From assembly GCA_963555775.3 (NCBI GenBank), contig CAUVWY020000009.1, positions 496,001 to 560,000 of the forward strand: a stretch of DNA of 64,000 bases, in the 5' to 3' direction. The DNA comes from JAJEDW01 sp963555775. Lineage in GTDB: Bacteria; Acidobacteriota; Terriglobia; 20CM-2-55-15. Each line of letters starts with the position of its first letter. Position 1 is the first letter of the stretch. This document shows, piece by piece, positions 44,942 to 53,690 of this stretch. The notes below the pieces were generated by a model, which was given only the letters and a program-made list of their open reading frames with translations, did not search any database and was not told where the DNA came from. A program made the translations under genes and the position numbers.

Positions 44942-45019
44942 CTGTAGGTGCGGTCTATGACCGCACGTTCTTTCCTACTGTAGGTGCAGTCTATGACTGC
45001 ACGATTACCGCACCTACAG
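44942..45019. repeat. Pair of covarying hairpins plus an inverted half-copy
   Basis: Two 25-bp units, 44942-44966 and 44978-45002, each form a hairpin: GTGCGGTC-tat-GACCGCAC and GTGCAGTC-tat-GACTGCAC. The G-to-A change is compensated by C-to-T. Both are preceded by ctgtag; 45010-45019 (gcacctacag) is the inverted form of the unit end. They lie in the 263-bp gap between the M1-like gene and the LigB gene. Confidence 0.85.
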
Positions 45020-45097
45020 TTTCGGAATGCGGGCTCCCAGCGGCCTCCGCCGTCTTGGGTCTTCTCAGCAGGTATGCCGATGTGTTCGAATGGTGGC

Positions 45098-46111
45098 ATG
45101 GCTGAAATAGTACTTGGAATCTGGACGACGCACGGCCCGCAACTCAGCACGACCCCCGAAGAGTGGATGTATCGGGTGCCCGCCGACCGGGCCAGGAAGC
45201 ATTGGTTCAAGGGTCAGACCTACTCGTTCGACGAACTCGTCGAGATGCGGCAAGGCGAGAATCTGGCTGAAAAATCCACGCTCGAAGCGCGCACCCGCAG
45301 TCATGCGACCTGTCAGAAGGCGATCGCGCGGGTGGCCGAGATCTGGAGGGAAGTCGAACCCGACGTCTGCGTCATTTTCGGCAACGACCAGCGTGAACTG
45401 GTTCTGCCGGCCATGCAGCCGGCTTACACGGTCTACTGCGGCGAGACGTTCTGGAACGGTCCAATCGCCGAAGAACGTTCCTCGACGCTGCCCCCCGGGA
45501 TCGTCCAATCGGAATGGGCCAATCGTCCCGAAGCGCATACCGAGTACCCGGGCCTGCCGGATCTTGCCGCCCGCCTCATCGAGCGCGGCCTTGACGCGGG
45601 ATGGGACTTTGCGGCCTCCAACCAGTGGCCGACGCATCCTTCTCCGCATCATCACGTCGGCACGCCTCACGCGTTTGCCTACATCCTGCGGCGGGTCATG
45701 GAAGATCGCGCCGTTCCCGTGCTGCCCATTATTGCGAATACTTTTTTTCCACCGAACCAACCCCGTCCCTTCCGGTGCTTTGCGCTTGGTGAGTTGATGC
45801 ACAAGGTCCTCTCGGATTGGGACCGCGATGTTCGTGTCGCGGTCATCGGTTCGGGTGGAATGACGCACTTCGTGATCAATGAAGAGTTCGACCGCAAGTT
45901 ATTCGATGCCATCCAGGGCCGCGACGCCGAATACCTCAACGCGATCGATCCCAACATGATGCAGGACGGGACATCGGAGTTGCTGAACTGGGTTTCAGCC
46001 TCGGGATGTATGTTTCAGACCGGACTGAGCGGCGAAGTGATCGACTACGTGCCGTGCTATCGGACCGAAGCAGGCAGTGGAACGGCGCAGGGGTTTATGG
46101 TCTGGACTTGA
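45098..46111 (+). CDS. LigB-type extradiol ring-cleavage dioxygenase family protein
   Basis: 337 residues from ATG 45098; upstream in-frame ATGs (45074) would add up to 38 non-conserved residues. The class III extradiol dioxygenase (LigB) fold is suggested by GIWTTHGPQLSTTPEEWMYR (about 6-25), VIFGNDQRELVLPAMQPAY, THPSPHHHVGTPHAFAYIL (about 184-202), VAVIGSGGMTHFVINEE and the end DYVPCYRTEAGSGTAQGFMV. Such enzymes use Fe(II) to open catechol-type rings, as in protocatechuate 4,5-dioxygenase. Only the large subunit is here; the LigA partner and other pathway genes are not adjacent, so substrate is open. Confidence 0.8.
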   Translation: MAEIVLGIWTTHGPQLSTTPEEWMYRVPADRARKHWFKGQTYSFDELVEMRQGENLAEKSTLEARTRSHATCQKAIARVAEIWREVEPDVCVIFGNDQRELVLPAMQPAYTVYCGETFWNGPIAEERSSTLPPGIVQSEWANRPEAHTEYPGLPDLAARLIERGLDAGWDFAASNQWPTHPSPHHHVGTPHAFAYILRRVMEDRAVPVLPIIANTFFPPNQPRPFRCFALGELMHKVLSDWDRDVRVAVIGSGGMTHFVINEEFDRKLFDAIQGRDAEYLNAIDPNMMQDGTSELLNWVSASGCMFQTGLSGEVIDYVPCYRTEAGSGTAQGFMVWT

Positions 46112-46119
46112 GATATATT

Positions 46120-46142
46120 GGAAATCGGAAATTTCGATTTCC
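46120..46142. terminator. Hairpin between convergent LigB-like and guaB genes
   Basis: GGAAATCG (46120-46127), loop GAAATTT, CGATTTCC (46135-46142): a perfect 8-bp stem placed 8 bp after the LigB stop and 29 bp from the guaB stop. No strong U-tract in either direction, so its terminator role is likely but not certain. Confidence 0.5.
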
Positions 46143-46171
46143 CGCAACAGAATCGATCCACCGCTCGGGGC

Positions 46172-47650
46172 CTACTCCATCTGGTAGTTTGGCGCTTCTT
46201 TCGTAATAAACACGTCATGGACGTGGCTTTCCTTCAGCGATGCGTCGGTGATCCTGATGAATCGCGTTTTGGTTTGCAGGTCTTCGATACTGTTGCAGCC
46301 GCAATAGCCCATGCCCGATTTGAGCCCGCCGATCAACTGATGCACCATCGATGCAAGAGCGCCCTTGTGGGTGACGCGTCCTTCGACGCCTTCCGGAACC
46401 AGCTTTGCCGGCTGCGTCTGGTCCTGCGCATAACGGTCGCCCGATCCTTCCTGCATGGCGCCGAGAGATCCCATCCCGCGATACGACTTGTAGGTCCGTC
46501 CCTGGTACAGGATGACTTCTCCCGGGCTTTCATCGGTTCCGGCAAACAGGGAGCCGATCATCACCGTATCCGCCCCGGCTGCGATGGCCTTGGTCATATC
46601 GCCTGAAAACTTGACGCCGCCGTCGGCAATGAGCGGGATGTTTCGCTCGCGGGCCACCTGAGCGCATTCCATGATCGCCGTGATCTGAGGGACGCCCACA
46701 CCGCTGACGATGCGAGTGGTGCAAATCGATCCCGGACCGATACCGACCTTGATAGCGTCCACCCCGGCGTCGATCAAATCCTTCGCGGCCTCTGCCGATG
46801 CGATATTGCCGGCGATCAGTTCGGTCTCGGGAAACCTCGCCTTGAATACGCGGACGGCGTCCAGAACCTTTGCCGAGTGTCCATGGGCCGTGTCAATAAC
46901 GACGACATCGACGCTGGCCCTGACCAGTTCGGCCGCCCGTTCCATGAAATCCCCGGTGGCGCCGATCGCCGCGCCGCTTCGGAGCCTGCCCCTCGAGTCC
47001 TTGGCGGCCAAGGGGTACTTGATCTTCTTGGTGATGTCCTTAACCGTAATCAGGCCCTTCAGCATGTAGTTGTCGTCCACGACCGGCAGCTTTTCGATTC
47101 GGTGCTTGTGCAGCAGTTTCTGCGCCGTGTCCAAGTTCGTTCCGACCGGAACCGTGATCAGGTTGTCCCTGGTCATCACGTCGCGAATTGGCAAATCGAA
47201 ACGATCCTCGAAACGAAGATCCCGGTTGGTCAGGATGCCGACCAGTTTGCCGTTCTCGGTGATCGGCACGCCTGAGATCTTGTAATTGCTCATCAAGTCG
47301 AGAGCGTCCTGAATACGATCGTCAGGCGACATCGTGATCGGGTTGACGATCATTCCGCTTTCGGAACGTTTGACCTTGTCCACCTCGGCGGCCTGTTCAT
47401 CGATGGTCATGTTTCGATGAACGATGCCAATGCCGCCCTGCTGAGCGAGCGCGATGGCCAGTCCGGATTCGGTCACCGTATCCATTGCCGCGCTCGCGAT
47501 CGGAATATTCAGCCTGATATTGTTTGTCAGCCGGGTACCGGTTTCGACTTCACTGGGAAGAATGTCAGACCGGCGAGGGACCAGAAGTACATCGTCGAAT
47601 GTGTACGCGTCCTTGAACCGTTGTTCGCTCAAACCGTCACCCCGCAACAT
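46172..47650 (-). CDS. guaB: IMP dehydrogenase
   Basis: 492 residues from ATG 47650, which overlaps the secA 3' end by 22 bp; a TTG at 47632 would begin at LSEQRFKDAYTF and is an alternative. It oxidises IMP to XMP for guanine nucleotides. Motifs: YTFDDVLLVPRRS (near the N-terminus), two CBS domains (SGVPITENGKLVGILTNRDL; LITVPVGTNLDTAQK), the catalytic Cys loop GIGPGSICTTRIVSGVGVPQ, and the flap GSGDRYAQ. The last residues are ITKEAPNYQME. Reading through from secA is likely, since there is no gap for a separate promoter. Confidence 0.95.
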   Translation of the reverse strand: MLRGDGLSEQRFKDAYTFDDVLLVPRRSDILPSEVETGTRLTNNIRLNIPIASAAMDTVTESGLAIALAQQGGIGIVHRNMTIDEQAAEVDKVKRSESGMIVNPITMSPDDRIQDALDLMSNYKISGVPITENGKLVGILTNRDLRFEDRFDLPIRDVMTRDNLITVPVGTNLDTAQKLLHKHRIEKLPVVDDNYMLKGLITVKDITKKIKYPLAAKDSRGRLRSGAAIGATGDFMERAAELVRASVDVVVIDTAHGHSAKVLDAVRVFKARFPETELIAGNIASAEAAKDLIDAGVDAIKVGIGPGSICTTRIVSGVGVPQITAIMECAQVARERNIPLIADGGVKFSGDMTKAIAAGADTVMIGSLFAGTDESPGEVILYQGRTYKSYRGMGSLGAMQEGSGDRYAQDQTQPAKLVPEGVEGRVTHKGALASMVHQLIGGLKSGMGYCGCNSIEDLQTKTRFIRITDASLKESHVHDVFITKEAPNYQME

Positions 47651-50289
47651 TTCTTGTATTTCTTGCCACTGCCGCACGTGCAAGGATCGTTCCGCCCAAC
47701 TTTCGCAGCGTCCCGCCTGATCGGTTTTTTGGATTTCGCTTCGCCGCCCTGGTTGGACGTGATGAACTGTTGCCGTCGTCTGCGCCGCTCCATCTGCTCG
47801 GCCTGCTTTTCGCGATCGACGGGCTGCAGCAGGAACAGGAACCTGATGGCGTCTTCGTCGATGCGATCCATCAATTCCTGGAAAAGCTCGAACGATTCTC
47901 TTTTGTATTCGACCAGCGGATTGCGTTGCCCGTAACCTCGCAGACCGATGCCTTCCTTCAGATGGTCCATCGCCAGAAGATGGTCCTTCCAGTGCGAATC
48001 GACGATCTGCAACATCAACATTCGCTCGTGAAAGCGCATGGACTCGACGCCGATCACCGTCTCTTTCTCTTCGTATTTTCGGTGCGCGACCTCAATCAGC
48101 GCGTCTTCCAGTTCTTTCGAGGCGAGTTCGTTCGGATCCAGCCCTTCCTGCGCGTAATCGAAACCGAACTGACGGAGAACATTGGTGTGAAGTCCTTGCT
48201 GGTCCCATTCGCTCGGCGGTGTTGCTTCAGGCGCATACTGGTCGATCAGCGATGCCATGATGTCGTCCGCTATCGACATCACGTACTCTTTCTGATTTTC
48301 CTGTTCGAGCAACTTCTTGCGCATTCCATAGACGGCTTCGCGCTGCTTGTTCATCACGTCGTCGTACTCGAGGACGTGTTTCCGGGCCGCGAAGTTCTGG
48401 CCTTCGACCCGTTTCTGCGCCGATTCGATCTGTTTGGAAACCATCCTGGATTCGATCGGCACGCCTTCCTCCATGCCGAGGCGTTGCATGATGCTCGAAA
48501 TACGGTCGGCCGCGAAGATCCGCATCAGGTCGTCTTCGAGCGACACAAAGAAACGCGATGAGCCGGGGTCGCCCTGGCGGCCCGACCGCCCGCGCAACTG
48601 GTTGTCGATTCGCCGCGCCTCGTGCCGTTCCGTGCCGATGATGTGCAAGCCGTCCAGTTCGACCACCTCGTCATGCTCTGCCTGCATTTCGGGCCGTATC
48701 GTCTTGACGGCTTCGGCCATCTGCTCCGGACTTGCTTCGTCGGGATTGACGTTTTGTTTGCGCAGAAGAACCCGCGCCAGAAAATCCGGATTTCCGCCAA
48801 GGACGATATCGGTGCCGCGTCCGGCCATGTTCGTTGCAATCGTGACAGCGCCTTTCCGCCCGGCCTGAGCGACGATTTCGGCTTCCTTGGCGTGGTACTT
48901 GGCGTTCAGGACAACGTGCTTGATGCCCTTGCGCTTGAGCATCGAACTGATCTTTTCCGAGCGTTCGATCGAGATCGTGCCGACCAGAACCGGGCGTCCG
49001 AGTTCGTTGTTCTCGCGGATTTCATCGAACACCGCATTGAATTTCTCCCGCTCCGTCCGGTAGATGACATCGGAGTATTCGAAGCGCTTGAGCGGGCGAT
49101 TGGTCGGGATCACCAGGACGTCGAGTCCGTAGATCTTCTCGAATTCTTCGGCTTCGGTTTCAGCAGTTCCCGTCATGCCGGAGAGCTTCTTGTACATCCT
49201 GAAATAGTTCTGGAAGGTAATGGAGGCCAGAGTCTGGTTTTCCTGCTGAATCTTGAGTCCTTCCTTGGCCTCGACCGCCTGGTGCAGGCCGTCGCTCCAC
49301 CGGCGGCCGGGCATCAGTCTTCCGGTGAACTCGTCGACGATCTGCACATCGCCGTCTTTCACGACGTAGTCCGCGTCCCGCTTGTACAAAGTGTGGGCCT
49401 TCAGGGACTGATTGATGTGGTGCAGAATGTCCATGTTGGCCGGGTCGTAGAGGTTCTCGACCGAGAGCAACCCTTCGGCCCGCGCCACGCCTTCTTCGGT
49501 GAGCGTCGCCGTACGGCTCTTTTCGTCGATCTGATAGTCGATATCCCGCCTCAGCCGCGGCACGATCTTGTCGAGCCTGTAGTACTTGTCGGTTGCCTGC
49601 TCACTGGGTCCCGAGATGATCAACGGTGTTCGTGCTTCGTCGACCAGGATCGAATCGACTTCATCGACGATCGCAAAGTTGTGCGGCTTCTGGACCAATT
49701 GAGAGGCCTGGAACTTCATGTTGTCTCTCAGATAGTCGAAACCCAGTTCGTTGTTCGTCGCGTATGTGATGTCGGCCAGATACGCCGCGCGGCGGGTCGG
49801 TTCGTCGATCCCATGCTGAATGACCCCCACCCCGAGTCCGAGGAAATTGAAGATCTTCCCCATCCACTGCGAGTCGCGCTGAGCCAGGTAGTCGTTCACC
49901 GTGACCACATGAACGCCCTTGCCTTCAAGCGCGTTCAGATAGGCCGGCAACGTTGCAACCAGCGTCTTGCCTTCACCGGTTTTCATTTCCGCGATGCGGC
50001 CCTGATGCAACGCGATGCCGCCGACGAGTTGCACGTCGAAATGGCGCATCTCGAGGGCGCGTTTGCCCGCCTCGCGCACTACGGCGAATGCCTCGGGCAA
50101 GAGGGCCTCCAGGCTTTCCCCGTTTTCGATACGTTGCTTGAATTCTGCGGTTTTGAATTGGAGTTCTTCGTCGGTGAGGCTCGAAACCGAGGGCTCCAGT
50201 TCGTTGATCCGGGCGACCCTGGGTTGGATCTTCTTGATCTCGCGGTCGCTTCGGGAACCCACGAACCTCTTTACCAGACTGTCGAGCAT
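47629..50289 (-). CDS. secA: Preprotein translocase ATPase SecA
   Basis: 886 residues, normal length. It drives Sec-dependent export. Walker A is in AEMKTGEGKTLVATLPAY (about 102-119), DEVDSILVDEARTPLIISGP follows at about 208, and AGRGTDIVLGGNPDFL is in the second motor domain. The C-terminal zinc site is intact: CTCGSGKKYKKCCG (Cys-x-Cys-x8-Cys-Cys), which binds SecB or phospholipids. Upstream DNA is AT-rich (attattaaatatag on the plus strand), a likely promoter. The end overlaps guaB. Confidence 0.97.
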   Translation of the reverse strand: MLDSLVKRFVGSRSDREIKKIQPRVARINELEPSVSSLTDEELQFKTAEFKQRIENGESLEALLPEAFAVVREAGKRALEMRHFDVQLVGGIALHQGRIAEMKTGEGKTLVATLPAYLNALEGKGVHVVTVNDYLAQRDSQWMGKIFNFLGLGVGVIQHGIDEPTRRAAYLADITYATNNELGFDYLRDNMKFQASQLVQKPHNFAIVDEVDSILVDEARTPLIISGPSEQATDKYYRLDKIVPRLRRDIDYQIDEKSRTATLTEEGVARAEGLLSVENLYDPANMDILHHINQSLKAHTLYKRDADYVVKDGDVQIVDEFTGRLMPGRRWSDGLHQAVEAKEGLKIQQENQTLASITFQNYFRMYKKLSGMTGTAETEAEEFEKIYGLDVLVIPTNRPLKRFEYSDVIYRTEREKFNAVFDEIRENNELGRPVLVGTISIERSEKISSMLKRKGIKHVVLNAKYHAKEAEIVAQAGRKGAVTIATNMAGRGTDIVLGGNPDFLARVLLRKQNVNPDEASPEQMAEAVKTIRPEMQAEHDEVVELDGLHIIGTERHEARRIDNQLRGRSGRQGDPGSSRFFVSLEDDLMRIFAADRISSIMQRLGMEEGVPIESRMVSKQIESAQKRVEGQNFAARKHVLEYDDVMNKQREAVYGMRKKLLEQENQKEYVMSIADDIMASLIDQYAPEATPPSEWDQQGLHTNVLRQFGFDYAQEGLDPNELASKELEDALIEVAHRKYEEKETVIGVESMRFHERMLMLQIVDSHWKDHLLAMDHLKEGIGLRGYGQRNPLVEYKRESFELFQELMDRIDEDAIRFLFLLQPVDREKQAEQMERRRRRQQFITSNQGGEAKSKKPIRRDAAKVGRNDPCTCGSGKKYKKCCGVTV

Positions 50290-50434
50290 TATTAAATATA
50301 GACCAATTCGTTCACGGAAGGTAGGGGGACGAATTCAAGAGGTCTGGTGCGGGGCTGTCCGCTGCTTCAGGTTTGACAGCCGACAGTCGCCGAAGCCGCG
50401 CGAAAACACTCGCCGTGTTCCGCCAGGGTTGTTC

Positions 50435-51352
50435 TCAATCGGCGGTACGGGTTTGATCCGTGGGCAGATAGTTCCGGGGGTTGACCGCACGGTCGTTCGA
50501 CCGTACTTCGTAGTGCAGGTGGGGACCGGTACTCCGTCCGGAACTACCGACATATCCGATCGGATCGCCCTTTCTCAACTGATCCCCGACACCGACGTCC
50601 AAATGCGACAGGTGGCCATACCGCGTGGTAATGCCGCCGCCGTGATCAAGGACGATCAGGTTTCCATATGCGGATTGCCGGGCGGCAAAAACGACGTATC
50701 CGTTGGCGGGGGCGCGAACCACCGATCCATAAAGGGCTCCGATATCGAGTCCCTGATGAAATTCGGGCTCGCCGGTGAACGGATCCCGCCGCCGCCCATA
50801 GCCGGAACGGGTCGGTCCGGTCACAGGCCAGATGGATGGGGTCAGATCGAGTTTGCCGTTCCGCGTCAGGACCAGGCTCTCAACGAACTGAAGCTGATCT
50901 TCCAGTTCGAGAGCGCGATTGCGCGTCAGGTCCAGATTGTCCAGCGTGTTAAGGCCCGCAATCATCGTGGCGGTTGGATGGTTGCCGGGGCTTCCGCCAA
51001 CTCCGATGGATTCGGTCAGGCCCAATCGCTGGTTCCAGGTGTCGGCCTGCATCATTTCCTGGATCCGCTCAGCCTGGTCTTCGAGTCTTTGCAGTTTGAC
51101 GTTCAGTTGTCCGGTGGACATTTCGAGGTTCTTGTTGTCTACCTGGAGCGTGGTGTTTTCAGCGAGCAACTGCTCGTGGTCGGCGGTACGCAACGCCATT
51201 CGCGCGTAATTGAAACTGAGGCCAACCGCGCTGAAGAAGAGGAGAATTCCAAGAATCGAACACGCGTAGACCGCCCATAGCGGTATCCTGAACTTGTGAA
51301 GACCGGAAGTGGAATTGGGGACGATGACTAGCGTATAAAATTTCTTAGACAT
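50435..51352 (-). CDS. Membrane-anchored M23 (LytM-type) peptidase with coiled coil
   Basis: 305 residues: a cytosolic N-terminus, one membrane segment (AVYACSILGILLFFSAVGLS, about 27-46), a coiled coil (about 50-105, LLAENTTLQVDNKNLEMSTG) and a C-terminal LytM domain with H-x3-D in EFHQGLDIGALYGS (about 199-203) and HLHYEVRSND (about 279-281). The metal ligands are conserved, so it should be an active or ligand-binding peptidoglycan endopeptidase of the periplasm, as in MepM-like cell-wall proteins. It lies upstream of secA on the same strand and divergent from the DUF3810 gene. Confidence 0.9.
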   Translation of the reverse strand: MSKKFYTLVIVPNSTSGLHKFRIPLWAVYACSILGILLFFSAVGLSFNYARMALRTADHEQLLAENTTLQVDNKNLEMSTGQLNVKLQRLEDQAERIQEMMQADTWNQRLGLTESIGVGGSPGNHPTATMIAGLNTLDNLDLTRNRALELEDQLQFVESLVLTRNGKLDLTPSIWPVTGPTRSGYGRRRDPFTGEPEFHQGLDIGALYGSVVRAPANGYVVFAARQSAYGNLIVLDHGGGITTRYGHLSHLDVGVGDQLRKGDPIGYVGSSGRSTGPHLHYEVRSNDRAVNPRNYLPTDQTRTAD

Positions 51353-51455
51353 CCAATCTGATGTAATCCCTGTGGAGCGACCGCCTGACCGGCTTGAAAC
51401 GGCGGCCTAAATGTATGATTCCTAAATATTTAGCAACAAGACAGAATCCTAACAA

Positions 51456-52508
51456 ATGGGCTTTCCGAGGGTCAAGCTGAATATTTACAACAGGTTGCCG
51501 CTTGGCCTCGTCCTGCTGGCTCTGGTGTCATTCCTGGCCGCCTGGTCGGATCTGCTTCCGGCACGGTTCGTGGAGGACTGGTATTCCCGCGGTGTTTTTC
51601 CGCTGGTGTCCGCGCTGATGGCCCCGCTGGCGGCCATGACGGGCGGTTCATTGTTGGATGTCCTGCTGCCGGGATCGGTCGTGTTGGTGGCCTATCTCCT
51701 CTACCGCCGCCGATTCCTTCCGGTTCTTGGTCTGCTCGCGGCCGGTTACCTTATCTTTTTCTGGACTTGGGGACTGAACTACCATCGCCTCCCCGTCGAG
51801 GCCAAGGTCGACTTCCGGTCCGACAGGGTTAGCGACGAAACAGTAGCCGCGTTGGTCCGTGAAGCGGCGTCCGAGATCAACCGCACGTACGTCGAGCGCC
51901 GAGGCACCGGCCCGCCCGATCACGAGCGGGCCTTGGTCGATGAAGCGGATTCCCGGATCCGAACCGTGATCGAAGCCATCGATGGCCCCGGGTCCGTCCG
52001 GTGGAACGCTGTCGTCCAGGTCAAGTCGTCGGTGTTATTGAATCCGCTGTTCCGGGCCGGAAGCGTGAGCGGGATGTTCAACCCGTTCGGGCACGAGGCC
52101 CTCGTCACTGGCGGCCTGTTGCCGTTCGAGCGCTCCATGGTCATGTTGCACGAGATCGCCCATGTCCGCGGATACGCCCATGAGGGAGAGGCCAACTTCA
52201 TTGCCTTGCTGGCAGCGGTCGGTTCTGCCGATCCTGAACTGCGCTACAGCGGCTGGCTGTCATTGTGGATGTACATGCGTTCCGCCCAGAACGACAGGCT
52301 TCTCGACGACGGCCCGCTCCGGGATCTGGAGGCGATCGATCAACGGATCCGGGAAACCCGGGTGGCGTGGGTGAGCCGGACCCAGGGACGAACCCTCGAT
52401 GTCTTCCTCCGAGCCAATCGCGTGGAGGACGGCATCCGCAGCTACGCCAGAATCGTCCAGCTTGCCGCGGGGACGCGGCATCTGTGGAATCGGTTCGAGG
52501 CCCGGTAG
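51456..52508 (+). CDS. DUF3810-type integral-membrane zinc metalloprotease-like protein
   Basis: 350 residues. Three membrane segments open the protein (LGLVLLALVSFLAAW, LVSALMAPLAAM, VLLPGSVVLVAYLLY), followed by FFWTWGLNYHRLP. A zinc motif HEIAHVRGYAHEGEANFIAL (about 232-251) gives HExxH and the third ligand in HEGEAN. This pattern and the N-terminal layout match DUF3810 proteins, predicted membrane-bound proteases of unknown substrate. The start at 51456 has no strong ribosome site; the AT-rich gap upstream is shared with the M23 gene. Confidence 0.85.
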   Translation: MGFPRVKLNIYNRLPLGLVLLALVSFLAAWSDLLPARFVEDWYSRGVFPLVSALMAPLAAMTGGSLLDVLLPGSVVLVAYLLYRRRFLPVLGLLAAGYLIFFWTWGLNYHRLPVEAKVDFRSDRVSDETVAALVREAASEINRTYVERRGTGPPDHERALVDEADSRIRTVIEAIDGPGSVRWNAVVQVKSSVLLNPLFRAGSVSGMFNPFGHEALVTGGLLPFERSMVMLHEIAHVRGYAHEGEANFIALLAAVGSADPELRYSGWLSLWMYMRSAQNDRLLDDGPLRDLEAIDQRIRETRVAWVSRTQGRTLDVFLRANRVEDGIRSYARIVQLAAGTRHLWNRFEAR

Positions 52509-52658
52509 GAGAACGGCGTCCGGCCCGCTGCAGCATTACTGTTCTGGCGGCGTCAATCGCGCCCGACGCCATTGCGGCGCCGTTCCAGTGCCCGGCATCC
52601 GGTTTTCCCGCCGGCTCTCCGCTTCATCCCCGCTCCGTTGGGGGGTTGTGCCGGTTTG

Positions 52659-52687
52659 TTGACCTGCCTAATGGCTGGGAGTAGTAT
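52659..52687 (+). promoter_or_regulatory. Candidate promoter for the VOC protein gene
   Basis: TTGACC (52659-52664), 17-bp spacer, TAGTAT (52682-52687), 27 bp before the GTG at 52714. Good spacing and composition. Confidence 0.5.
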
Positions 52688-52713
52688 CTTGAAACTCCTG
52701 GAATGAGGAAACG

Positions 52714-53538
52714 GTGGTATCCATGAATTCAAGCAAGCACGTCGGTATGTTCTATGTCGCGGGTCTTGTGGCGTTCGGGTTGACAGCGGGAACCCTGGTC
52801 GCCCAGCTTCCCGCCCCGAATGCGTCCGGCGTTACGACCGGGCACATCCATTTGCGTGTCTCCGATCAGGCACGGCACCGCGAGATCTGGACGGCTCTTG
52901 GGGCTACCGAGGCCTCGTCGGGGCGACTCCAGTTGCTGCGCTTCCCGGGAATGTACTTCCTGTTGACCGAAGGCGATCCCGGAGTTCCGTCGATCGAGAC
53001 CACGGCGAACCACGTGGGTTTCAACGTGCAGAGCTATGAGGACATTCACGCCAAACTCGAGTCCGTTGGCGCGACCTTCGCGGTCGACAACGCGGAGACC
53101 GGACAGATCCTTGCGGACCTGCCCGATGGGGTTCGCGTCGAGATGCAGCAAGTGGATGGACTGGAGAACCCGATCGAGTTCCATCACATCCATCTATCGG
53201 TAACCGACCAGGCAGGGTTGCGCGACTGGTACGTCGAGGCGTTCGGCGCCGAGGTGGGTGAACGCCGCGGAATGCCTTCGGCCGTGGTGCCTGGCGGGCG
53301 CGTCGACTTCCTGGGCGCGCGCGGCGGTCCGCCAACGCCGACCCAGGGCAACGCCATCGACCACATCGGATTCGAGGTCGCCGATATGGATGCGTTCTCG
53401 GCGCGAATGGCCGAGATGGGTGTGGAGTTCGACAGGGCGCCGAGCGAGATTGAAGCCATCGGGCTGACGATCGCGTTCATTACCGATCCCGCCGGAACCT
53501 ACATTGAGATCACCGAAGGGTTGGTAAACGCGCAGTAG
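52714..53538 (+). CDS. Secreted protein with two VOC/glyoxalase domains
   Basis: 274 residues. A signal peptide (VGMFYVAGLVAFGLTAGTLV) precedes two tandem VOC domains: TGHIHLRVSDQARHREIW (about 42-59) and FHHIHLSVTDQAGLRDWYVE (about 150-169). Each shows the beta-alpha-beta-beta-beta unit with the expected His/Glu metal positions (VEMQQVD; YIEITEGL). VOC proteins act as dioxygenases, epimerases or resistance proteins; an exported form is unusual. The GTG at 52714 has GAGGA upstream; ATG 52723 is an alternative. A strong terminator follows. Confidence 0.8.
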   Translation: MVSMNSSKHVGMFYVAGLVAFGLTAGTLVAQLPAPNASGVTTGHIHLRVSDQARHREIWTALGATEASSGRLQLLRFPGMYFLLTEGDPGVPSIETTANHVGFNVQSYEDIHAKLESVGATFAVDNAETGQILADLPDGVRVEMQQVDGLENPIEFHHIHLSVTDQAGLRDWYVEAFGAEVGERRGMPSAVVPGGRVDFLGARGGPPTPTQGNAIDHIGFEVADMDAFSARMAEMGVEFDRAPSEIEAIGLTIAFITDPAGTYIEITEGLVNAQ

Positions 53539-53564
53539 CCAGTAACCTTCGTTTCCCGATTTCC

Positions 53565-53600
53565 AAGACAGGCGCTGCTTCGGTGGCGCCTGTCTTTTTT
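53565..53600 (+). terminator. Rho-independent terminator
   Basis: GACAGGCGC (53567-53575), a 10-nt loop, GCGCCTGTC (53586-53594), then six T: a textbook intrinsic terminator 26 bp after the VOC protein stop. Confidence 0.92.
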
Positions 53601-53690
53601 GCGCCAAATGTGGCTTCGAGCGCTATCGGCGGGGAGGGCAAGCGAAGAACCTTCCGTCCGCATACCGGCTTATCGAAGCTCCCGGTCCGT

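Noticed and set aside
48622..50295. A 557-codon plus-strand frame opposite secA
   Set aside because: secA is unmistakable on the minus strand; the plus-strand reading has no motif and follows from GC-rich third positions.
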